Part shown: one piece after another, positions 1 to 10,959 of the stretch
Layout of the letters: each line of letters opens with the position of its first letter
Position numbering within the stretch: position 1 is the first letter of the stretch
NCBI GenBank assembly: GCA_963682025.1
Contig: OY821518.1
Span: 306,627,429-306,691,428, forward strand
From: Cordilura impudica
Taxonomy: Eukaryota; Arthropoda; Insecta; Diptera; Scathophagidae
Length of the DNA stretch: 64,000 bases
Direction of reading: 5' to 3'
Notes under the pieces: generated by a model
What the model was told of the DNA's origin: nothing
The model's input: only the letters and a program-made list of their open reading frames with translations
The model's database searches: none
Position numbers and translations under genes: made by a program

Positions 1-256
1 GTTATGCTTATGAGTCTGAGCCGACTTAAGTCTTTGATTTCTATGGCTGTAACATTGCAAAAATCTTCGCAGTAGTGCCGCATAACACCATTTGATGTAT
101 ATACTGCACAGGGAATAGGTTGCTGGATATGATAGTCTCCTTCCTTTAGCATAACATGAGTGCTGTGGTCGTTTTTATTAAGTTCGCCACGGGAATCTTC
201 AATCTCTACGGGCTCTTCTATAAACTTACATAAGGTTTTGTTGTTGACACATGCTT
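1..256 (-). CDS. Internal exon of an unrecognised host gene (partial)
   Basis: On the minus strand one frame stays open through the whole segment (about 85 codons) and off the left edge, in clearly non-repetitive, less AT-rich sequence. The predicted protein contains five cysteines, including the pieces TLCKFIEEP, QQPIPCAVYTSNG, MRHYCEDFCNVTA and EIKDLSRLRL. The last has the look of a folded, possibly extracellular cysteine-bearing domain. No start codon is expected: the right end is best explained by a splice acceptor (minus-strand ...acatcggcag at about 257-266), upstream of which the sequence becomes AT-rich and then meets a stop near 348. An alternative acceptor (cttctttag) lies further upstream at about 330. 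I do not recognise the family. No transposon motif is visible, so a host gene is the best reading. The rest of the C-terminus is outside the window; the N-terminal exons must lie to the right. Confidence 0.6.
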
Positions 257-3200
257 CTGCCGATGTAGTTGTAGATGTGTAGGATATGTATGTGCATATA
301 TGTATTAATAAAGCTCTTGAACATGTGTGTGCTAAAGAAGAAATTATTTAATATTTCTCATTTAAACACGTTGTACAGGAGAACTTAATCCGTCCATCTA
401 TTAGATGTTGCCACAAATGTGAATTTAATTTAGTTGTTACTTATAAGTTGGAGTGTCATTTTTTTTTTCTTTTTTGGTTAATACGATGAAACAACAAATC
501 TGTCAAAATTTTGCTCCACTTGCGTTCCCTGTATTGGTTTATAAAATGTTTAGTGAGATAAGGGGTGCAAAAATGGAACATTTACTTGCGCGCAAACACA
601 TACATAGCAACAAACATATGTACATAGTTAAGCCTTTGTAGGAAGCTTAGGTAAGCTTAAATCATCCTTTGGGTTTTTTGGTCTTCCAATGATAACACAC
701 AGACAGACAGAGAGGCAGACAGACGGAAAAACAAACAGGCAGGCAGTTATTTGGAGGGTGTGAGTATTAGTGGGCTATAGACTTATGTTCATATTCAATA
801 AGTTAAAAGATGTACAGCTAATCCAACTTTGATTAAGTAATAGCATGGTGTCAAAATCCCATATACTCATATATTGTTATTCACTCTTTTACACTCTCCT
901 TTGCTTAACACAAGAAGGGCGAATATAATCACAGTTCTCGAATGCATGTATGTGTCTATCTGTCTGTCTGTCTGCTTGTTTGTATGAATCAACGAAGCTC
1001 AGATTATTGGAAATTACGCGAAATTGACGCAATTGTTATTTACTACCGGTTCTCGATTATTAGAGTATAAATTAATATTTTGCACCATTGGGGGTGTGTG
1101 TTACACCAGATTCGTTTAATCGTGATAATGTCGATAAGAAGCTTTCTTTTCAAATGTATTTCGTGTTGTGTTGTTAAGGTTTCATTCATTATTGTTTTTC
1201 GCCCCCTTTGACATAAACTTAGTTCGGATTTAATTTAAAAAACAGCAACAAAGCAAATTTTTCATATGCAATCAAATTGGTACTCGTATATTTTTTTTTA
1301 AATAAAATTAAAATTACATCTTGCATCAAAAAGGAAAATCTCATCGTATTTCATGTTCCCTACAATATAATGGATAAATTTTATATGGATAGATGTTTGT
1401 ATGGTTTCGTTAAAACGAAAATTATTATGAACACACCGTGATGTGTTCTTTATTTTTGTGTATATGTATGTATGTATGTATGTATATACTCGTAAGCTGA
1501 AAGTCATTAAAATAATTAAACAGATCTACCAAACAACCAACCAGCAATCATTAAAAGTTACTTAAAAATCCTCTTAAATGTCACATCTGTTAACTCATCC
1601 GAAATGAAAGAAAACTCTCATTAAACCAGGCATAAATAATTAACAAAACAATTTATTTTCAAGGATATATGGATAAACATGCTTCATGTGCATACGTACG
1701 AGGATTGTCTGATAAATAAGCACCACCAAGCACATATGTAGGTTATTAACAAATCAATTGTTGTTAAATCAATTTCTTGCAATTTAAAAATTTATTTTTC
1801 ACTCTTATTTATGTGCATTGTAAACTAAAACCACCAAACTAATCACCACTCTTCTTAATAAAAATGCTTGGCTAACTATTTATCAAGAGTGCCATGTTTA
1901 CGTAGTACTCGTATGATGTATTAAAAACAGTAATTGCTAGCTTTGCTTTTGAATGTTACGAATAAAAAAATAAAATTAAAAAAAAAAAAAATATATCGTA
2001 TTAATAATTATAAAAAGACTCCAAAGCTAGATGCTTAAATGCACATGTGACGAAAAGAGTTTCCACCTACCAAGCAACCGTCCAACTTAGCAGCTGTGGT
2101 GTATGTAGTTTACGAATCATTAAAAGCAAACAATCCTTTCAAGCTTTTTTCTTTATTTATTTATATATATTTTCTTTTTTTTTTTTTTTTTTGTTGTATA
2201 AAAATCATACATACTCGTATCACATCATTAGTGGACATCGTGTAAACATTTTGCAATACTTAAGCTTTTCTTTTCATTTCTAACATCTATGGTTTTTATG
2301 CATCATAAATCTGTTGTGAGTCTTTATGTACGAGTGTATGTGTAATGGATGCACGTGTGGCTCATTTGTCCGCAAACACTTGTAATTAATTGCAATAGCG
2401 GTTTTATAAAAGTTAATACCTACTACCTCCTCTTGTTTACATACCTCAGGTCTCCTAGAGTTTGTTCGCTTTTGATATTACTACAGCCTAAGAAAATTGT
2501 TAGCAAATCGTTTAAGGTACGAGTAACACAACAACGTACTCAGAAATAAAAGTGGACAAATAAATGAAAAACAAAACAGCAAAATATCCGGAAATTTAAA
2601 TACCACATAAGAATGAATGCAAACATTAAATAATGTAAACAAACGAGTGCTTAAAAATTCAAAAAGTCCTGGATAAGGTTAAATATGATTCTTATTTGGA
2701 TATGGTTTTCCGCAAATCAAATATCAAATGTATAAAAAGTACTTTATATTAACTATCACTGGCTCTTATTTTAAGGTTTCGCGGAGCAGCTTTTTTTTTT
2801 TTTGAACTTTTGCCTAATTTATCGCTAAAGAAATCTATTGATTTCGAAACTGTTTACAGTATGTCAAATTCAAATTCGATAGAAAATATTAGTGAAAATA
2901 TTAAATAAAAGTCGGACACAAAATACGGCTTTATTATGTTAGTGTGAATGAGAGGTTTGATGAATCGAATAATTTAAAATTACATTTGGTTTGAATAATT
3001 TAAAATGGAGGATTTTCGAATAGATAATTAATAAATATTTGCCTTTTGGATAAATCAAGTTTTCCGAATAATTTTTATTTTTCATTATACTAAAAAAAAA
3101 ATAAATTTCTATTATAAAAAAAATTTTTTTCGTTAGAAAGTCGTACAAGAGCAAGTTGTGTTTCGTAAGAATTTCTATTAGAACATATTTGATCTATTGA

Positions 3201-4790
3201 GTAGATTTCGGAAAAATTTAGAATTTTTTCGAAAGAAATAACATACTTCTACCTAAATAAATATTACACTGCCAAAAATCGTTTAAAATAAAAGTTATGG
3301 CTAATTTTTGATCTACTAAGGAAATAGGTAGTGAAATAGTTTAAAGATAGATTTACATTTTTAGCAACTTAGAATTTCTACCATTTAGTTTTGTTTGAGA
3401 TAAATTATTTCAAACTTGGTGATTGATATGCCTTTTCATATTCTCCTCACTATGACATCCACATCAACGGTAAGTGAAGAAATATTTTAAAAAATAGTTT
3501 TATAAATGGAAAAAAAAATTATTATATCATTCTGTAAAACGAAATGTAACCAACGAATAGTTTAAAATTTGTATACATGTATGATCCAATTATTTTTAGT
3601 AGTAGTAGTATTTATGCGGGTCCTGGATCCTTTTTGAGGATGAGGGTTTTTTTATGATGGATTTTTATAATGATTTTTGACGATGATTTTATAAAATTAT
3701 GTTTTTTTGTTGATAATTTTTGGTTTAACCACAAATATATGGAGTAACCCAGTCAGCATTCGGAAGATTGTTTTAACAAAAATCGCCTTATTGAGTCTTT
3801 TTCGAGCCCTTTTGATGATTAGAAACTGATTAAGCTTATGCGCGATTAAAACACGACTCGAAAATGTTTCGCGTTTACACTTAAAACTGATTTATTGCAA
3901 ATACAATAACAGCAATTGCAAATATATCATGCAGGCGATTGAAATGTGATTATTTTGATCGTTATTTTGGGATAATATTTCGCTCAGTTGGAGAATGAAA
4001 ACCTGCTTGTTATGCTGTTGTTTTTGTTTATAATGTTTTACTATTTTTGAAAAAAGTATTCAATAATTGATTATTGTGAATTTTTGTTCATTAATATCAG
4101 TCGAATCGTGGTGTGAAGTTCAGCTATCAAAATTACAAATTATACAAATAAAAAAAAAATTAAAAATGGAAAGTGAATAAATTTAAAAGTGAAATGTAAT
4201 TGAAATTAGTGTGAAAAGTAACAAAATACCTTTGCCAACCAGTTTAATTTCAGAGGGCATATGGAAAGCCAACATAGATGACGGATTTATATTAATAAAC
4301 CAAGAATTTCAGCATAGGTTTGTTGACTTAATTTTTAAAAACAAAGATTAAAGATATTTAAAAGCTGAAAATTTCCTAAAAGAGGTGTTGGATCCCTGCA
4401 CAAAAAAAAATTAAATATTGTTTGAATATCCATAACGCAATTAAGTTCAATATTAAACTTTTTATCATATATGTATGTATGTATAAAAACTTTCCAATCT
4501 AAGATAAATCCAATCTAAAAAATTTTTGCATTCATTCAGTTTTAAAAGGGTATATTAAGGATATCTTGAAAAAGATGGAAGAATTTCAAGAAAGGGATAG
4601 CGGTTCGACCTTAACTTCAATAAAAATCCTTTCGAGGGATTTTGGTTTAAAGAAAAATAAATGAAAATAAAGAATACAGTGTAAATAGTTATGAATTTTT
4701 GAAATATATGCTTTCTTCTTCTCTACCACGCACCACTAAAACAAAATTAAAATTTGCATATTAATTACAGTATTAATTGCAACTAGTAGA
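257..4790. other. AT-rich non-coding spacer
   Basis: No convincing coding sequence on either strand. The block holds short microsatellites ((CAGA)n near 700-746, (CTGT)n near 955-982, (TGTA)n at 1459-1486), poly-A and poly-T runs (about 1978-1992, 2173-2192, 2790-2802) and otherwise unstructured AT-rich DNA. If the left-edge exon is part of a long gene, this is its upstream intron. Confidence 0.6.
1459..1486. repeat. (TGTA)n microsatellite
   Basis: Runs of tgta/tatg followed by tatactcgta; this motif pair recurs in fly intergenic DNA and in other spots of this window. Confidence 0.8.
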
Positions 4791-4792
4791 TT

Positions 4793-6816
4793 CCAGCCCT
4801 CGAAATTCGACCGCGAATTCTAGTAAATTTTATTTTTTTCATTAAATAAAGACCCTAAAAGTATGCTAGTCAATTATAGCCAATTCACAAATCAACACAA
4901 AAAACAAACTAATTTTTATTACAAACACATTAACAAATTTAATAAACACACACATAGCATTGTATAATTTTATGTATGTGTTAGTAGCAACTTTAGATGC
5001 AATTTACTCAAAATAAAGGAAAAAATTAAAAACACATAGGTCAAACTCTTAAACACATAATTTCTACGTAGTATAATATTAAAAATTCACTACAACTTAA
5101 AGAACAGCTAGCTAATATAGAACTGAATACAGGGATATATTGGTTTCATTCGACGTTGTTTCTTTATTCACGAACATTCCAATCAATACTGCCATGAAAA
5201 ATATAATGAAAAAATGGTGCACAATTCACAAATTTACCAACATACCAAACCAAAAATTTCTCGAAATTTTACGGTTTTGTTTAACAGACAATAACTATTT
5301 TGTATACGAGAACAAAATATACAACCAAATTTTCGGTATGCCGATGGGCAATCCCCTGTCTCCCACTATAGCAGATATAGTTCTAGATAATCTACTTGAC
5401 GACACAATAAAAGAATTGAAAGCCGAGAATATCCATATAAAATACATAGCAAAATATGTAGATGATATTTTAGCTATTATTAGTATAGACGACCTGGATA
5501 AAATTCATAGAACCCTGAACAATCAGCACCCCAAAATCAAATTTACCCTCGAAATAGAAGTTAACAAACAAATTGCGTATCTAGACACAAAAATACTTAG
5601 AAATGATAATAAAATCAAAATGGACTGGCACCTCAAGGAAACGGCCTCTGGCAGGATTATGAATTTCAACGCAACCCAACCCAAAAGCCAAATTATCAAT
5701 ACTGCAAAAAATTTTATTGAAAGAGTTCTGCGGATAAGTGATGAAGAATTTCACACTAAAAACACACGGTAAATCTACACTATACTCACCGAAAATAGTT
5801 TTCCAGTGAAACTTATAAGTAACCTAATAGAAGAAATTAATAAACGATTCAAAAATAACAAAGTTAGCAATACTGAAAACATAAATGATAAACGTTTTTA
5901 CAGTGTACAATATATCCCAAGATTAACCGACAACAGAAACATAAGAACAGCAATAAAACAAAATAACATCAGCTTTGCGTATAAAGCTAACAAAATATTA
6001 AACACAATATTCACAAACGTCAAAACTCCAATTGACCAACAACAACAAAATAATATTGTGTATGAAATATCATGTAAAGGCAGTAATGATCAACAATGTA
6101 ATCAAATTTACATAGGAACGACAAAGAGAGCACTAACTACAAGAATGGGAGAGCATAGAATGGATATCGCGAAAGGCAAATAATCGACAGCACTTGCACA
6201 ACATGTACTTTCAACAGGCCACACAGCTGATCTCGAACAAGTGAGGATAATAGATAAAGAAAGAATAGAAAGAAAACGATTTACTAAAGAAAGCTTACAC
6301 ATCCAAAAGCAAATAAACAGAACCATGAACTTGAAGGAAGATACTAACAACATCAACGCTAGCTACATGGTTGCAATAAAATAGACTGTGATTTTAAATT
6401 AAGAGGTGTTTTTTATTATTTTCGTGTTTTATATGTTCAATGTTATATGTTAAATGTAATATATCTTGTATATAAATGTAATATTGAAAATTGTAAGTTT
6501 TAATGTTTTTGGTAAAATATTTGTGTAATAATATGATGTTTTTTATAATTAAATAGACAAAATCCCCAGAAGAAATCGACAAAAAATCGAAGAAACGTCG
6601 GGAAAAATTGTAATGAAATTGAAGTTTTAATTACAAAAAGGAAAAAAATTTTAGGTCTTACTAGCTAAATAAAAATAAATGAAAAAAAAATCTGTAATTC
6701 TGCAAAACGGCTAAAAATAAATACCTTTCAAATAATATACGTTTGGTCAAAATCGGGATAAAACGGTAGAACAAAACATCAGTCACAAGAAATCACCTAG
6801 CCTATTAATATTATAG
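4793..6816 (+). mobile_element. Penelope-like element (PLE), decayed
   Basis: The limits come from comparing this copy with two short relatives in the window (25184-25541 and 29363-29716). The 5' part (4793 to about 5036, starting ccagccctcgaaattcga) matches their left portion and the 3' part (about 6684-6816, ending cctattaatattatag) matches their right portion. Between them lies the reverse transcriptase/GIY-YIG reading frame. There is no pair of long terminal repeats around this copy; the flanks are the two halves of the short relatives. The element is on the plus strand and is inactivated by stops. Confidence 0.75.
5116..6384 (+). pseudogene. PLE reverse transcriptase + GIY-YIG endonuclease (two premature stops)
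   Basis: One plus-strand frame encodes a Penelope-type reverse transcriptase followed by a GIY-YIG endonuclease. Visible RT motifs are VSFDVVSLFTNIPI (motif A), GMPMGNPLSPTIAD (motif B) and AKYVDDILAI (motif C, catalytic DD). Downstream, IVYEISC and CNQIYIGTTKRAL with RMGEHR form the GIY-YIG nuclease core, the combination that defines PLEs. The frame is broken twice by TAA in the same frame, at 5770-5772 (after the RT thumb) and 6181-6183 (inside the nuclease), and ends at a TAG at 6382-6384. The N-terminal part of a normal PLE protein is missing: a stop at 5113-5115 lies just before motif A, so this copy is 5'-truncated in its coding region. The reading frame itself shows no frameshift, suggesting moderate age. 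Confidence 0.85.
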
Positions 6817-7372
6817 GTATGTCTGAAAAATGACTACAAGTCTAACAAACAAAAATTTTCCTTCAAAGCATCATCTCAAATATATCGTTACCTAAAATGC
6901 AAAATAACGTAACATCACTTTTCATAGGTTTACAGGAGAAGCAAAAGACGTTGTAAAATCAAAAGTATTTCAGATATAAAAACAATTTTTTCTATATTGT
7001 TTTAAAACACAAAAATAGATGTATTTCATAGAGAAAAAACTGATTTTTTAACAGTATTTTTCAAGTTATGTGTCTTACGTTATTTTGCATTTGTGATTTC
7101 TGAAACAAAATGACGTATCATCAATGCTAATGTTTTAACATAAAGTGAGACAAACGTTAAAAAATATGAAACAATTTTAAAATATTAGCAAAATCTCAGG
7201 TTCAATAAATACTAAGAGATTTTTTATTTAAATTCCCAATGTTTAATTTTTTAAATAATAAGTAATTGCTTAAACATTGAAGTTATTTAAACACATTTGT
7301 AAATAACATACTAAGCAAATATAATATACGTATATACTTAATGAATGGCTAATTAATTATTGAAAAAGAATA
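6817..7372. other. AT-rich spacer with a short inverted repeat
   Basis: No coding sequence seen. A 15-base motif, tgcaaaataacgtaa (about 6897-6911), recurs inverted as ttacgttattttgca near 7077-7091, giving arms about 170 bp apart; it could be a small decayed inverted-repeat element. Confidence 0.45.
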
Positions 7373-8240
7373 TTAACATAAAACGAATGACAGTCTGCAG
7401 GAAGCAAAGACTTTATGTTTTATCCGTTGTGAAAGAACCTGGTAATCATCATTAATGTTGGTTTTATAATAAAATGTTCCGGTTGGTTCATATGCCAAAA
7501 CACGGCTCATAATAACTGTGGGGTCTCCAGACTTTTTACCTGAAGTGAGAAACATTTAATTTTTAAAAGTATGATGGGTACCACTTGGGAACAGCTTTAT
7601 AATCAAGAAAAATAATCATGTTGTAGATGATGAACTTTGAGAAAAAATGGGTTTCTCCGTGGATCTTTTATGAGGTCAACTAGTTATTAGATGGTAAATT
7701 TATTTGTTTGTTATTCATTTTTCTTTGAATAAGTGAATGTGTTGAATTGCATTCCATTTGTGTATGCCTTACAACTAAATATTTCAAGAGCAACGTTTTT
7801 GTTTTTTTCAATAAAGAAAGAAAATAAAGCGTTGGATAACACCACATTTCGATTTTGGTAAAAGCATCCATCAGAATATATAATATAATGATGAATATTT
7901 GGCGTATGAAGGATTGCGTTTCGTAAATGTTTTATTACAATTGTTGTGAAAGTAGATGCAACAAGAGTTCCTTCAGTTTCATGCCAGACGTAGTTGTCGG
8001 TTTCATGAGTGATGACATTATAAATAGTTAGTAAAGTTGTGAATTTGAAATTTTATTTTGTAATACGAAGCATTTGCGTTCGACTGTGGAATAAGTTTTA
8101 TTGCTTGCATGTCTACACAAAGCAGTAAGCATAAACCCATCTTAGCATTTTCTATATCATTAAGTTTTTCTTTTCTCAATTTCTTTGATCCTGTGATAAT
8201 TTTTTTGATTCATATGATATACAAGTGTCATACATAAAAT
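7373..8240 (-). pseudogene. Relic of an arthropod repeat-borne protein (DUF7869-like, RNase H-like core)
   Basis: Reading the minus strand from about 8240 down to 7373 gives ordered protein pieces spread over different frames: TCISYESKKLSQDQ, then VDMQAIKLIPQSNANASYY and QIHNFTNY, then IYSDGCFYQNRNVVLSNAL (about 7845-7878 at its core), then HTQMECNSTHSLIQRKM (7705-7765), and finally SGKKSGDPTVIMSRVLAYE. These pieces, in this order, resemble a multi-copy uncharacterised arthropod family that I know as DUF7869; the acidic SDGC and HTQMEC blocks suggest a metal-dependent RNase H-like nuclease core. At least two frameshifts and several stops are present, so this copy is dead. The family label is from memory and needs a profile search; the transposon origin is an inference from its repetitive occurrence in arthropods. 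Confidence 0.55.
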
Positions 8241-8833
8241 TTTTGGGTTTAAAAATAGAATAATTATGTTTTTTAAAACTTCCATAAAATTTGGAAAATA
8301 TGTGGGAGAGATTCTATTTTCCTTGTTTGACGCTCATTCCAGGGAATAGACTTCATATTTTTTTCAGCGAAAAAAAAAAACATTGCAGTTTCTCTTTCTC
8401 GATATTTCATTTTATTATTCGCTGAAAAATTTTTTTATTCATTAACATAACGTGAGAAAATTCTAATTCATGAATGAACAAGATAATGTTTGTTTTCTTT
8501 GTTTTCTCTAGTAATTTGTATTTTTGTATTTCCCCATTATAATTTCATTTAGTTTTCTTAAGTGATGCAAGCAAAATTTTTTAATAAGTAATATACATAG
8601 GTACTTAAATATTTTCTTAAGTAAACAGGTACGTAAAATGTAGTTTTTTAAATATTGTGTAATAATTAAATCTTTTTTTAAATAGGGTAGTGTATAATAA
8701 ATAGTTACAGGTTAAACATTTACGATAATTATAAATTAATAGCCTTTAAGTGTGTGATTTTTTATTGAGGTACCCAATTTTAATCATTTTAAATTAGTCT
8801 TAGTTTTATTTACTGTTTTTATTTACCCTATAG
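8241..8833. other. AT-rich spacer
   Basis: No coding sequence or repeat recognised. It may include decayed upstream parts of the minus-strand relic to its left and the 5' flank of the BED-finger remnant to its right. Confidence 0.4.
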
Positions 8834-9088
8834 ATGTCGGAAAATCCTGTTCGGAAACGTTTTGACTATGATTCTATCACAGATAAGTCTACACGTAAAA
8901 AATGCTCGTTTGTTATGAAAGGTAAACATTCTGCTAATTTGGGTCGACATCTCAAACGAAAGCATCCAGATGAATATCGAATTAATGAGGAGACGAATAT
9001 TCAACCGTCAACGTCAGAAAGTTTTAAAAAACATAACACTCAGACGGACGGACGGACATCGTTTAATCGACTCAGAAAGTGTTTTTGA
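8834..9088 (+). pseudogene. BED-type zinc-finger remnant joined to a DINE-like tail
   Basis: An 84-residue frame begins MSENPVRKRFDY and contains KKCSFVMKGKHSANLGRHLK followed by RKHPDEY. The spacing of the cysteine and the two histidines (H...RHLKRKH) is that of a BED zinc finger, the DNA-binding N-terminus of many hAT transposases and ZBED genes. The second zinc-ligand cysteine of the usual CxxC pair is absent (CSFV), so metal binding is doubtful. The last ~18 codons (HNTQTDGRTS...) are not BED sequence at all: they are translated from the (GGAC)n block of a DINE-like repeat that begins near 9035. A sequence ending in ccctatag sits directly before the ATG and could be a splice acceptor. I read this as a hAT fragment truncated by, or transduced with, the repeat. 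Confidence 0.5.
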
Positions 9089-9181
9089 GTCGATCCGTAT
9101 AATAAAAGATGGATAAAGGTCCAATATTTTTGGCAGTTACAAACATCACCTCAAACTTAATATATCCTAACCACATAGTGG
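9035..9181 (+). repeat. DINE-like repeat, family 1, 3' fragment
   Basis: Matches the 3' portion of the full copies at 13267-14023, 26363-27185 and 52608-53406: (GGAC)n block, a short hairpin around ctcagaaagtg...gagtcgatc, gtataataaaagatgg, then ttacaaacat...cctaaccacatagtgg. The terminal gtatagggtata is lost. Confidence 0.75.
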
Positions 9182-10956
9182 ACAACTTTTGTATTCATAT
9201 ATTTTGCAGAAAATATCTAACCGTGGGTCAGAAAAATTGTTCTGGTGCACACGGGCGGAAACTGGCGGGTGTATAATGGGGTACAGGAGTATAGGGAAGG
9301 GTTCGGACTATAGAAGAGTGCAAGATTTTTTCTGACTGCTTTTGACTGGCAGGAGTTATGCTCTATTAAGTAGGAGATTTTCGGAAAATTTGGACCTTTC
9401 TAAAAAAATTTTTTTTTTAAATTTCGTAATTACTCAGTGATTTTACATTCTTAGCATTAATAGTATGGAAGCCACAAAATTATATAAAATTTACTTCACT
9501 TCAAAATCTTTTAAATCAAAAAAGTTACAGTCATTCAAAAATAAAAATTTACAAAGAAATTTTTAATTTTAGCAAAATACTGAGAAAGCCCATTTTCGAA
9601 GACACTGTTCGCTGTGATATAGTTGAGATAGAGTCGCAATATTTTGGCTCCCGAGGTTTACTAGTATTTACTTTAAAATGAATGACATAACTTTAAAATC
9701 GGTAACAAAAAAAAAAAAAAATTATTTTTAGCCGCTTTCTCAAAATATGGTCCACTGTGCGCCGTTTATAACGGCAATGTTTACAGAAATTAACATTCTG
9801 TACATCAAACAAACACGAATTTAATTATCAGTTTTGATAATATGTATTTGAAAATAAATAAATATTAAACAAATTTTTGATGAAATGCAATTATAAGTTA
9901 ACTATTTGTTATCGAAGAACAAAGAGAATAAATTAATTTGGCATTCCGGTTGATATTTGCCCATTAGAAAATCTCAATCTATGTTTCTTTCATAAAGATC
10001 TTATTTATTAATGACATTTTTCTTCCAAATAACCAAAAGATTTTACTAAATTTTGCCATTGGACAAAACCTGAGATTGGCGATGTCTAGAAGAACCTTTG
10101 AATTTTCAAAGGGGAAAACATTAAATGTTGTATTTCTTCCAAAGAAAATCTTTAGAAATTTATCTATAGAAATTAATCTATAGAAAGAACTTGAGATTTG
10201 AGATAGCAAATTTTGAAAAAATCTGTTGATTTTTCTATAGAAACAGTTTTTTTTTTTAGAAAGAAGTCTTAAAATTTTTATGTTTCTTCTAAAGGAAAAA
10301 TTATATTATTATGAGATTTTTTATATTGTCTTTAAAATTAATTTTGAAAGTGTCCTAGAGAAAGTATAAAATGACTTTTTTGAGATTTTAGTTAAATTTT
10401 TCTATGGAAGATAAGAATCTTTAGAGTATTTTTAATTTAAAATCATTTTGAAGACTTGTTCATTTTATTGAGTTTTTTTTTTACCCATTAACCGCTTGAT
10501 CCTAACTTAGTATCGATAATAGGACTCCCATTTACAAAGATTTTCTCAATCTATATGAATTTGTGGTATTCGTCTATGGCGGTGATTCCGGAAATACTTT
10601 AAAGTTTCTAATAATAAAAAAACAACAAATGATGCCACACATTATTCAAAAAAATTACTTTGAAATCAACTTTAAATTAAAAAAAAAAAAAATTATATGT
10701 GGTAATTACACATTATTTTCAAAATGACAATTCATAATCAACGTAACATATACTTTATAAGAATTACGTTTTCAGACATGAAAGTTCAGATTACGAAATA
10801 TTAATGTTAATGCTTTCATCACAAGATGTTAAGAGAATGTTCGATGTAGATATAGAATAAGGTCATACTACTTTTTTTAGTTAGAAATTTATCAGGCTCA
10901 AGATCAAATGTTTTTACTTTCAAAAATTTTTTTTATATAAAACTTTTAAAATAAAT
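9182..10956. other. AT-rich spacer with degenerate short repeats
   Basis: No gene recognised. From about 9980 to 10440 there are recurring short phrases built on tctatagaaa and ttcttccaaa separated by T-rich stretches, a degenerate low-complexity tandem texture; the open frame across it on the minus strand (9979-10209) is explained by that texture. Confidence 0.45.
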
Positions 10957-10959
10957 ACA

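Noticed and set aside
4230..4400. Readable plus-strand phrase (IWKANIDDGFILINQEF) before the Penelope element
   Set aside because: Short, followed by a stop, no recognised family and no splice context strong enough to call an exon.
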